64,000 nucleotides of DNA from Streptomyces sp. NBC_01142 (GTDB taxonomy: Bacteria > Actinomycetota > Actinomycetes > Streptomycetales > Streptomycetaceae). The stretch covers positions 3,224,001-3,288,000 of the forward strand of contig NZ_JAPEOR010000001.1 of assembly GCF_026341125.1 (NCBI RefSeq), given 5' to 3'. Within the stretch, counting starts at the first letter, position 1. Every line of letters begins with the position of its first letter. Shown here piece after piece: positions 7,772 through 15,438 of this stretch. The position numbers and the translations under genes were made by a program. Below the pieces are notes generated by a model. That model ran no database searches, had not been told where the DNA came from, and saw only the letters and a list, made by a program, of their open reading frames with translations.

Positions 7772-9220
7772 TCAGTTCACCTTCTTGCTGTTCGTGGATC
7801 GGTCACCACTCAGATCGAGCAAGTGGCGGGCTGCTTCGTAGGCGAGAGTCCGGATGTGCTCAAGCTCGTCGGGTGCCGGGGCACCGGTCGGTCCGTGGGT
7901 CGCGTTGTTGCGCAGTATCCGTGACCGGTCGAGATCTTCCAGGAGTGTGGGGCGCCGCCGGATGAACGTGACGAACGGATGCTGCGGATTCTCTCCGGCC
8001 GCCCAGACTGCCTTGATGATGTCTCCGGCCAGCCCGTTGGCCGGCGCTCTGCAGTACTTGCGCATCTCGGGCGGCACAGAGGTGGCGCCCAGGCGCTGGG
8101 CGGTCAGTACGAATGCGCGCTCCCGTACTCCTGGCTCCCTGGATGGCGGCAGTCGGGCGGGGAAGCGGTCGTTGAGCCCGGGAAGTATGCACTCGAAGAC
8201 ACGGATCGCATTGCGTGCGGCGTTCTCGCGTTCCCGCGCGGTGTCCTTGAGAAGCGCCAACTCGATGTCCGCGAGATGAGCCAGCACCTCCGGGTGGTCC
8301 CGGATCTCCTCGCCGAGCATGCGTACGACGTCGGCGCGGGCCTCCTCGGCGAGTTCCTGGTCGACCCTGCGTGCGGTGGCGGTCCGGTCGCGGCGGCTCC
8401 CGCCGAGCAAGCCGTCGATCAGTCGGCCCAAAGGCTCGTCGCTTTCGGCGCGGGCCACCAGGAGATCCGCCAAGAAGCGCCCGTCCCCCACTGCGAACGG
8501 ATCCTCGACGGTCCACATACGCCCGGACCCGTCGTCGTCCTCGACGACGTAGCACACCACATAGGCGGCGATCGCCGTGCCATGGAAGCCGATCCGACGA
8601 GCCGCTACCACGGTGTCGGACGTGCCGCGGGAAGCACCACGAAACCCACGAGCAGCCAGGTCGTGGCTTTTGCAGGCTTGCAGCACATCTCGTTCCGACG
8701 GGCGCATCGAGGAACCGCCGGCCCGAAGCGTCAGCGCGCTGACCTCCCGGGAGGCACCGGCCGTGCCGAACTGAATGGTGACCCAGCGGCCGCGATGCTC
8801 TCGCAGATCGGCTCGTACCGGATCGGCGACCAGGATACGAGGCAACAGCACTCCGGTGGCCGGATCCTGGAATACCCGGACGAGCTGGGGATCCGTCTCC
8901 GCCACCTCCCCCTCGGCGACGGTACGCCGCCCCGCCTCGGTCAGCTTCAGCCCGGGCTCCATAAGCCGCCCCTCTACAAGCCGGGCGATCACCGTGCGGC
9001 ACAGGGCGGTGTCCAGGCCGATCAGCCGGGACAGGTCACCGACGTCCCGCACTCCGGCGGCGCACAGACGCAGCACCACGGTCTGGAAGACGTCCAGTGT
9101 GCGGGAGTAGCCGGTCGGCGCCGTCACCTGGTGGACCCACACCGGCAGCAGAACGGGCCGATACCGCTTCTGAGGCGGAAATGCCAGCTGGAAGACGGGT
9201 GTCTCACGGTCGAACGACAC
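7772..9220 (-). CDS. HEPN-motif protein of the defence operon (predicted RNase)
   Basis: This 482-residue protein is not a named family to me. The GTG at 9220 is chosen because a GGAAGGGGG ribosome binding site precedes it and it overlaps the helicase stop by 17 bases; longer frames run into the helicase gene. Near residue 438 it reads RILRNNATHGP: R-x4-H in an RNxxxH arrangement, the catalytic signature of HEPN ribonucleases, followed by a final helix (ELEHIRTLAYEAARHLLDL) as expected. The N-terminal third contains a winged-helix-like stretch (LSRLIGLDTALCRTVIARLV) and the middle a beta-rich part. HEPN proteins in defence systems cut tRNA, rRNA or mRNA to stop growth of infected cells. Its position between helicase and GTPase genes suggests it is the RNase effector. 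Confidence 0.6.
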   Translation of the reverse strand: MSFDRETPVFQLAFPPQKRYRPVLLPVWVHQVTAPTGYSRTLDVFQTVVLRLCAAGVRDVGDLSRLIGLDTALCRTVIARLVEGRLMEPGLKLTEAGRRTVAEGEVAETDPQLVRVFQDPATGVLLPRILVADPVRADLREHRGRWVTIQFGTAGASREVSALTLRAGGSSMRPSERDVLQACKSHDLAARGFRGASRGTSDTVVAARRIGFHGTAIAAYVVCYVVEDDDGSGRMWTVEDPFAVGDGRFLADLLVARAESDEPLGRLIDGLLGGSRRDRTATARRVDQELAEEARADVVRMLGEEIRDHPEVLAHLADIELALLKDTARERENAARNAIRVFECILPGLNDRFPARLPPSREPGVRERAFVLTAQRLGATSVPPEMRKYCRAPANGLAGDIIKAVWAAGENPQHPFVTFIRRRPTLLEDLDRSRILRNNATHGPTGAPAPDELEHIRTLAYEAARHLLDLSGDRSTNSKKVN

Positions 9221-12200
9221 GGCCGTCCGCCCCCTTCCGACACAGTTCCAGAAACGCGGCGAGGGGCGCGACCGCCTTGGGGCTGTCGGGCCCGAACATG
9301 TCGTCGTCACCCACGACGGCCAGCAGCCGCTGCTGGCGGCTCATCGCCACGCACAGTCGGTTGGCGACGGTCAGGTGGCCGTAAGCGCGCTTGACGTCGG
9401 TTCGCGCGGCCGGTGCGCAACTGCGCACGGTGGAGAGATAGGTGACGGAGAACTCCATGCCTTGGAAGGCATCTACGGTGCCGACTCGTAACCGGTCGAG
9501 CGGCGCGCCGTCCGCGTCACGGCACAGCCGGGGCACGGGGCGCCATCCACCCGCATCGGTGAACTCGGCGAGCCCGGCCTTCTTCAGCTCCTTCCACACC
9601 TCGGTGACCTGCGCGGCGTAGAACGAGATGACGCCGAACGTCATGTTCGGGTGCCGCTCGACTTGCGCGGCTATCTCCGCTGCGATGACAGTGGCTTCAG
9701 CGTGCCGGGTGCGGCTCGTCCCCCGTTGCGTTTCAGCGCCCGCAGACAGCGGCACGCGAAGCCACACCGCAGGGACCTCACCGTAGCGGTCGATCCCGTG
9801 AGTGAAGTCGGCCGCTTCGCGGCCGTTGCGCAGTTTCCCTGGGTAGAAGTTGTCGCTGACGAAGCTGCCGAGCACCGGGTGCATGCGGAACTGGGTGTCG
9901 AGACGGACGAACCGGGGATGCCCGTCGGACGAACCGTGCTCCCACTGCCGTGCCAGTCGCTGGAACAGACTTTCCTGCAGCCGGTCGCGGACGTCCTCGC
10001 CGAGCGAGCTCAGCTCGCGCTCCACGTCGGGTTCCAGCATGTGGGGGAGCTGGGCGTGATCGCCGACCAGCACGATCCGGCGGCGGGCCTGGGCGAGGGG
10101 GATCAGGAGATCCAGCGGGTTGGCCCGGGCCGCCTCGTCGACGACGACCGACTCGAAGACTCCGTCCTGACGGCCGACGTCCACCATGGCTTTGGAAACG
10201 GCCTGTTGGCAGGTCGAGGCCAGCGAGACGGTGTAGGCGCGGAGGGTGTCATCGACGCCTTCCGGATCGCTGCGCAGATCGTCTCGGTAATCGAGCAGTG
10301 CCGCGGCTATGGCGTCGGGTGACCGGGTCACCGCTTCCGCGAGTTGTGCTGCGAACCGGTCGAGGAGGTCGGCGATCGTGGGATCGGCCACGGTGACCTC
10401 TGGCAGCCGAATGCGCGCGGTGAGACTGTCGAGCAGGGCGTCGCGCAACGCGGCAAGTGAGTTGAGGAGTTCAGGCTGGGGTGAAGCGCTACTGGCCGCT
10501 GTACGCAGCGACTCCTGGTAGGAGATGCCGTCGAAGAGCGGGGAGTCGGCGAGGTCGAGCCGTGTCAGCAGTGCTCGAGCCGCGCGGGGCCCGTCGTCCT
10601 CGAACCCGGTCACCGTGCAGCGCAGCGACCGGATGTAGGGCAGGAGGTCCGCGCGCAGGTCGGGGTCGGCCATGGTGGCGGCCCGAATGCGATGCCTCTC
10701 AGCTCTGTCTCTGAGACTGCGGAGTTCGCCGACCAGTGAGGGGTCGGATATGTCTCCAAGCTGGGTGACTACTTGGTCGAGGAATTGGGGCAGGAACTCG
10801 GGCGGAACGGGTGCCGCCCGGTAAGTGGCGGCCAATTCGGCGGCGGCTCGCCGAGCAGCGAGATGCTGTCCCACCGGGCGTTCACGTAGCCGCAGGTCGG
10901 CGGCGCGGGCTGCGTCAATGCGCCAGGTGTCCAGCGCGACCTTGCTGCCCCGGCCGCGGGAGTCCACCTTGAGCGGCGGTAGCCCAAAGACCCAGCCTCG
11001 CGTGACCAGATGGTCCACCGCCGCATGCTGGAAGCTTGTCAACAGGGTGCTGCCGGCTACCTCTCCGCCCTGAGCGAGATCACCCAGTTGATTCACGAGA
11101 GCAGCGATCACCTGCGTTTTGCCAGTGCCCGGCGGTCCTTGGATGATCGCGACATCGGGGGTGTTGAGCGCGGTGAGCACCGCCTCCCGCTGGGCCGGCG
11201 TCGGGCCATGGGGTGCGAAGCAACTGAGCGCGGAAGAAGAGAGCTTCGTGATCCGACGTCTTGTCGGCTGCGGCCAGCTACCTCCCTCTAGCAGAGTCGG
11301 TAGCGCGGGAATGTGGGTCCCGTCGATGCGCAGCTTTTGCATGGCTTTCTCGCGCCGGTCGAGCCGACGCTGATCTCCGCGGTGTGCCAGGTAGAGCCAG
11401 CCCTGGGGCGGTGGGTCCTTCTGGTCGTTGAGGGTTGCGGCGAGCCGTAGGGTCTCGGTGACGCTGTCGTACCCGAGCGGTTCACCGATCCAGGCCCGTA
11501 CCTTCTGCGCACGCGAAGCGACCAGCCACTCCCGATCGGTCATCGCGGTGTCTGACACGGAGGCCGGAACTTCTGCTGCGGCCTCGATCTCGACGCGTTC
11601 GGCCGCTGTTGTGCTCTCCAGGGCGGCTCGCGTGCGGGGCAGCGCCCGATGGAGGTCCACCGTGAACACGCAACGGCCATCTGACTCGACCTTGACCTTG
11701 GTGTAGCGGATGGTCCCGAAATCGCGAATCCGGCCCCTGATGTGGCGGGCCTCTAGTTCTTGGTATCTGTCCCACATGGCCAGGTAGCCGTTCTGGTTGG
11801 CCACCAGGTCGAGGCCCTGCTGTATTCTCTCCCGGTCTCGCTGTCTGGCCGTCACGTCGCGGAAGTCGATTGACCCGACGGCCAGTGCCTTGTGGCTGGC
11901 GCCGCGCTGATCGTGGACCGAGCTGAGTAGGCGGACAATACGGTAGTCGGCGCTGTTTTTCTCGACATCGGCCATGAGCCCTGGTCCGTGCACCCGGAAG
12001 CCGACTTCATAGCTGCCGGCTGGTCCGGCCGAGACCACCAGGCGCCTGGCGTTAGCTGGAGCCCCGGGCCGGGGCTCCAGGAAGAGCTCTCGCCTCATGA
12101 ACTCCATGACGGAAGCGACGTTGACGGTGTCCGCGCGGTCCGCGTACTTGGCGGTGTCCTCCAGGACGGCGTCATCGACGTCGAGCAGCAGGCCGGTGCT

Positions 12201-12617
12201 GAGCGGCACAGCGAGTCCTACGGCGGGAGCATAGATGTGCACCCGCAAGGTGAAGGGTTCGTCGGCCGGCGCCGCGGGTGGATGCGGATTACCGGTACGG
12301 CGCCGGGGCGGTGCGGCGGGCGTGGGCGGCTTCGGCCGGGTCGGATGCGCAGTGACCGTCACACAGCTGCTCCCGGCTGCCTCGACTTCATCGAGCCTCC
12401 GTTCGTCCTCGGGACTCGCTGGCTTGATCCCGAACGTGGCGGAGTCGGTGACCAGGTCGAGTAGTCCTGTGGGCCGACGGTAGAGGCGGACCTCGCTGCC
12501 ATCGGGAATGATCTGGCCGGCGAACCCCTGCGGCACTCGGTGCCACAGGAAGGACACGAAGACCGGCTCTCCCGGCATACGGGCGGGCATGACTGGCCCC
12601 CTGGGGCGAACGCTCAC
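9204..12617 (-). CDS. UPF1-like superfamily 1 helicase
   Basis: The GTG at 12617 overlaps the kinase stop as GTGA and follows a GGAGGCGAGCAG ribosome binding site, giving 1137 residues. The first ~480 residues are a family-specific N-terminal region, including a Pro-rich linker near residue 120 and a beta-rich part around RGRIRDFGTIRYTKVKV. The helicase core follows: Walker A GPPGTGKTQVIAAL near 491, motif II VVVDEAARANPLD (DEAA, as in UPF1/Dna2) near 822, VGDHAQLPHML, QFRMHPVLGSF near 906, TVDAFQGMEF near 1050, and NRLCVAMSRQQ. This group translocates on RNA or DNA. UPF1-like helicases are a regular partner of CoCoNuT-type McrBC systems, which fits its place in this operon. Confidence 0.8.
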   Translation of the reverse strand: MSVRPRGPVMPARMPGEPVFVSFLWHRVPQGFAGQIIPDGSEVRLYRRPTGLLDLVTDSATFGIKPASPEDERRLDEVEAAGSSCVTVTAHPTRPKPPTPAAPPRRRTGNPHPPAAPADEPFTLRVHIYAPAVGLAVPLSTGLLLDVDDAVLEDTAKYADRADTVNVASVMEFMRRELFLEPRPGAPANARRLVVSAGPAGSYEVGFRVHGPGLMADVEKNSADYRIVRLLSSVHDQRGASHKALAVGSIDFRDVTARQRDRERIQQGLDLVANQNGYLAMWDRYQELEARHIRGRIRDFGTIRYTKVKVESDGRCVFTVDLHRALPRTRAALESTTAAERVEIEAAAEVPASVSDTAMTDREWLVASRAQKVRAWIGEPLGYDSVTETLRLAATLNDQKDPPPQGWLYLAHRGDQRRLDRREKAMQKLRIDGTHIPALPTLLEGGSWPQPTRRRITKLSSSALSCFAPHGPTPAQREAVLTALNTPDVAIIQGPPGTGKTQVIAALVNQLGDLAQGGEVAGSTLLTSFQHAAVDHLVTRGWVFGLPPLKVDSRGRGSKVALDTWRIDAARAADLRLRERPVGQHLAARRAAAELAATYRAAPVPPEFLPQFLDQVVTQLGDISDPSLVGELRSLRDRAERHRIRAATMADPDLRADLLPYIRSLRCTVTGFEDDGPRAARALLTRLDLADSPLFDGISYQESLRTAASSASPQPELLNSLAALRDALLDSLTARIRLPEVTVADPTIADLLDRFAAQLAEAVTRSPDAIAAALLDYRDDLRSDPEGVDDTLRAYTVSLASTCQQAVSKAMVDVGRQDGVFESVVVDEAARANPLDLLIPLAQARRRIVLVGDHAQLPHMLEPDVERELSSLGEDVRDRLQESLFQRLARQWEHGSSDGHPRFVRLDTQFRMHPVLGSFVSDNFYPGKLRNGREAADFTHGIDRYGEVPAVWLRVPLSAGAETQRGTSRTRHAEATVIAAEIAAQVERHPNMTFGVISFYAAQVTEVWKELKKAGLAEFTDAGGWRPVPRLCRDADGAPLDRLRVGTVDAFQGMEFSVTYLSTVRSCAPAARTDVKRAYGHLTVANRLCVAMSRQQRLLAVVGDDDMFGPDSPKAVAPLAAFLELCRKGADGRVVRP

Positions 12618-14035
12618 CTGCTCGCCTCCACAGCCATCAGACGCACCCAGCGGTGGATCACACCCTGCCTCCCGAAGTGAAGCGTCCAGGCGCGGCCGTC
12701 GACAGGCACGGTTGCCTGGCTTCCCTGGCCGATCTCCCGCCATGGCCGTCCGTCTTGATGGTCCAGCCAGAGACTGTCGCGCGAAAGGTTCAGCACGGTG
12801 GCGTCCTGGCTGTGAAGCCGCAGCTGTGCGACCACCGAGTCAGGTCGATCCGGGGCGGGTGAGGTATGCCGGGCGGTCAGAGTCGTCTCGCCGCCGGGAC
12901 GCAGTGCGGTGAAGTCGGGCAGAGGAACTTCCGAGAGCTGGATACCAGGGGTGTCGTCAGTGCTCCCCGATCGGTCTTGCGGCTCGGTACCCACCGGACC
13001 AGTCAGTCCGTGGCGCAGCACCCAGACACGGTCGCGGGGTCTCCGGCACGCGAGGCAGGAGGGGGCGAAGACACGGTAGGTCCATCCGCACTCCGGGCAC
13101 TCGATGGTCTGTCCCGCAGCGGAGTGCAGGGCCGTGGCCCACCGGGCAGCCGACGGCCGGAGGAGGGGATTGGCCACGGCGTCCACGAAGCACTGTGAGG
13201 CCAGGTCCCACAGCTGACCGGACAGGAGTTCCTGCCGTGGTGTGATACCCAGAGTGCACTCATTGGTGCGGTCGGTGGGGTGGTCGATCCATGGAAGGCG
13301 GAAACGGTCTGCGTACTCCTCTTGGTAGGCGGGGTCGGAGTCCAGGACCTCGTCGCCCCGGAACGGGTGACTGGCCGTGAGGGTCTCGAAGATCAGAACG
13401 CCGAGTGCGTGTGCGTCGGCCAGAGTGGTGGCTCCGCTGTGACCCGACACGATTTCCGGTGCCCCGTACCCGGGGGTGTGTACCGGCGCGGATCCGACGG
13501 CCGAGGCCAGACCGAGGTTGTCCACGTCGATGAGACGGATTTCCTGTTGCTGGGTAGCGGCGGAAATCAGCACGTTGGAGGGTGACAGATCCTGGTACAC
13601 GATGGCACGCGCGTGGAGCCGGGCGACGGCGTCTGCAAGTTTGGCCAGCAGCCGCAGTCGGCGTTCCAGACCCCCGGTGCGCAGATACCAGGCTGCCAGG
13701 TCCTCCTCGTCGGGGACGCACAAGGTGTCCAACGGGACCATCTCATTGGCCAGTTCCATTACATAACCGAGCTTCGGCGGGGCGAGCAGGGCGAGTACGC
13801 CGGCCAGCGGAACACCTTCCAACGGAAGGCGCTGGATACGGCGCAACCGAACGTGAACAGCCTCTGCTGCTTCCTGAGTCGGAGCAGTGATTATCTTTAC
13901 GGCGGTTCGTCCGCCTCGGGCCAGCCATACTTCGCCCTGGCCGCCGGCTCCGATCGAGTGGGACAGCGACCAGAGCTGGTGGTACTCGTCCTCGACGGGC
14001 CGCAGCAGGCCGCCGAGATCCCAGCGCGATGCCAC
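12614..14035 (-). CDS. TerY-P-type protein kinase with zinc ribbon
   Basis: This 473-residue protein has an N-terminal Ser/Thr kinase fold: glycine loop GAGGQGEVWLA near residue 28, lysine in AVKII, catalytic loop YQDLSPSNVLI near 145, metal-binding loop LIDVDNLG, and APE in YGAPEIV. HRD is replaced by YQD and DFG by DVD, with both aspartates and the Asn kept, so activity is plausible. Residues ~310-330 form a zinc ribbon or knuckle (CPECGWTYRV then CLACRRP). The rest is a beta-rich domain resembling FHA-like folds (VLNLSRDSLWL, WTLHFGRQG). The gene starts 33 bases after the VWA gene and overlaps the helicase gene. Kinase plus VWA protein is typical of TerY-P triads; the phosphatase member is not here. 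Confidence 0.75.
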   Translation of the reverse strand: MASRWDLGGLLRPVEDEYHQLWSLSHSIGAGGQGEVWLARGGRTAVKIITAPTQEAAEAVHVRLRRIQRLPLEGVPLAGVLALLAPPKLGYVMELANEMVPLDTLCVPDEEDLAAWYLRTGGLERRLRLLAKLADAVARLHARAIVYQDLSPSNVLISAATQQQEIRLIDVDNLGLASAVGSAPVHTPGYGAPEIVSGHSGATTLADAHALGVLIFETLTASHPFRGDEVLDSDPAYQEEYADRFRLPWIDHPTDRTNECTLGITPRQELLSGQLWDLASQCFVDAVANPLLRPSAARWATALHSAAGQTIECPECGWTYRVFAPSCLACRRPRDRVWVLRHGLTGPVGTEPQDRSGSTDDTPGIQLSEVPLPDFTALRPGGETTLTARHTSPAPDRPDSVVAQLRLHSQDATVLNLSRDSLWLDHQDGRPWREIGQGSQATVPVDGRAWTLHFGRQGVIHRWVRLMAVEASR

Positions 14036-14068
14036 AGGGTGCCTTTCCTCTCGCCGTGTCCCGCCGAT

Positions 14069-14743
14069 TCAAGCGCCGAAGTCGGACAAATCGTCGGGAC
14101 TCAGTACCGGCGCCCGGTCTGGACGAGTACTTCGAGCCTGCTGGGTGACCGTGACCGTGACCCAGCGGAAGTACTGCTGGATGCGTCCGACGTCTTGTGC
14201 CTCGAACACGCCGTTGGCCTCGTCGCTGACGAAACGGCGCAGCACGGCTTTTGCCTGCTCGGTCATGTCGGGACCGATGGCGACCGCCAGCCGGTTGGCT
14301 CTAGAACCCTTCGGGGAGTTGAGCAACCGGTCGAGGGCCTCTTCCCACTCGTCGGTGGGCATTCCGTCGGACACGAGAACAAGTGTGGGAGAGAAGGACC
14401 TGGTTGGGACGGCTGCTTCGTCACGCAGCACCGCATCAGCGAGTTCGAGGGCGGCACCAAGCGGGGTGCCGCCTCGGGCCTCCATGTCGGTCCAGGATGC
14501 ATCGGCTGCGGGCACCATGTCCTGATGCAGTTCAGCCCGATCACGGCTGAAGGCGATCACTCCGACGTGGATGGTGCCTCGCCCGATATCGGCCGTAGCG
14601 AAATCGTCGAGCATGCGACGGATGCACTCATTGAGCACATCGATCTTCTCCCGGGGTTCTCCCATGCTCCCACTAACGTCCGCCAGTACGAGTACTGGTA
14701 ACGGACGTGCCTTCGCGGCCATAAAACGCGGCGCGGCACCCAC
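14069..14743 (-). CDS. VWA (TerY-like) protein
   Basis: This 224-residue single von Willebrand A domain protein has an intact metal-ion-dependent adhesion site: VLADVSGSMGEP near residue 21 (DxSxS), then the Thr/Asp loops in RGGTPLGAALELAD and LVLVSDGMPTDEWEEAL. The GTG at 14743 follows a GGGGGACATC ribosome binding site. It is the first gene of the six-gene minus-strand operon. In TerY-P modules the VWA protein binds kinase and phosphatase partners and is thought to gate the associated effector by phosphorylation; here only the kinase is present. The protein is cytoplasmic, with no signal or membrane segment. Confidence 0.8.
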   Translation of the reverse strand: MGAAPRFMAAKARPLPVLVLADVSGSMGEPREKIDVLNECIRRMLDDFATADIGRGTIHVGVIAFSRDRAELHQDMVPAADASWTDMEARGGTPLGAALELADAVLRDEAAVPTRSFSPTLVLVSDGMPTDEWEEALDRLLNSPKGSRANRLAVAIGPDMTEQAKAVLRRFVSDEANGVFEAQDVGRIQQYFRWVTVTVTQQARSTRPDRAPVLSPDDLSDFGA

Positions 14744-14837
14744 GATGTCCCCCCATCGCTCTCACCGCACTAGTGGCTGCAAACCGACACGCCTAGTTGC
14801 GGCAAGGTCATTCCTGACGCTGAGGCAGACCAAGGTA

Positions 14838-15269
14838 CTACGTGTCGCATCTTGCGTGCAGTCCGTGACAGCTGGGGATGTTGGTCGTTGTGGCGGAGAA
14901 GCGTTGAAAGTTCACGGCCACGAGGTAGCGACCGGCTCCGTAGGCGGCGGTGCTATGACTGGAGGGCGTCGGGATCCGTGGAGGCTCTGACGTGCCCCTG
15001 CTGTGGCGCTGCGCCGCCATCTCCAGTACCACGAGCCGGAAGCTCCAGACGAACGGCCCCCGTTCCGTGCCCTCGTCGGCTGCGATCAACGTGAGCACCT
15101 GGTCCACGCTGTCGATCTCGGTGAGTAGAGGGTAGTTCGGGCCGAGCGCGCCGATGTGTCTGCTCCCACGCCTTGAGCACATAAACCGGTCCGGCCACGT
15201 CCAGCCATTCACGACCAGGTACCGCGTAGCGGCGTCGGTCACGACGCCAGGCTCGATCAGCAACGGCAC
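14838..15269 (-). CDS. Hypothetical protein upstream of the VWA gene
   Basis: This is a possible 143-residue protein from a GTG at 15269 (a TTG at 15278 is equally likely); no clear ribosome binding site separates them. The stretch GALGPNYPLLTEIDSVDQVL and GPFVWSFRLVVLEMAAQ look like genuine folded protein and have host codon use, but the last 45 residues are poorly biased, and a frame change near 15170 cannot be excluded. It has the same direction as the VWA operon and ends 94 bases before it, so it may be its first gene or a decayed remnant. I recognise no family. Confidence 0.35.
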   Translation of the reverse strand: MPLLIEPGVVTDAATRYLVVNGWTWPDRFMCSRRGSRHIGALGPNYPLLTEIDSVDQVLTLIAADEGTERGPFVWSFRLVVLEMAAQRHSRGTSEPPRIPTPSSHSTAAYGAGRYLVAVNFQRFSATTTNIPSCHGLHARCDT

Positions 15270-15438
15270 CTCGTGCAACGATCCTCGTACCCGTGTGAGC
15301 GGGCTGGTATGGCAGGCGCAACGGAGCGGCCGGACGCGGGAATCGACGGGTTCACGCCGACCGCCGTTTCCGCCCCTTCCTCTTCCTCGACGATCTACGA
15401 TCGGTGACCGAGGGATCACACAGCAAGGGGGGCGGGGG
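15270..15438. promoter_or_regulatory. Divergent promoter region of the island's two large units
   Basis: This gap separates the minus-strand defence operon (with its possible leader gene) from the plus-strand sacsin-like gene. No clear -35/-10 pair or operator stands out by eye. A strong GGGGGGCGGGGG-type ribosome binding site at 15427-15438 precedes the plus-strand ATG. Confidence 0.35.

Noticed and set aside
14744..15438. PP2C phosphatase gene expected beside the kinase and VWA genes
   Set aside because: No frame on either strand shows the PP2C aspartate/glycine motifs (such as DGHGG or GD-type signatures).
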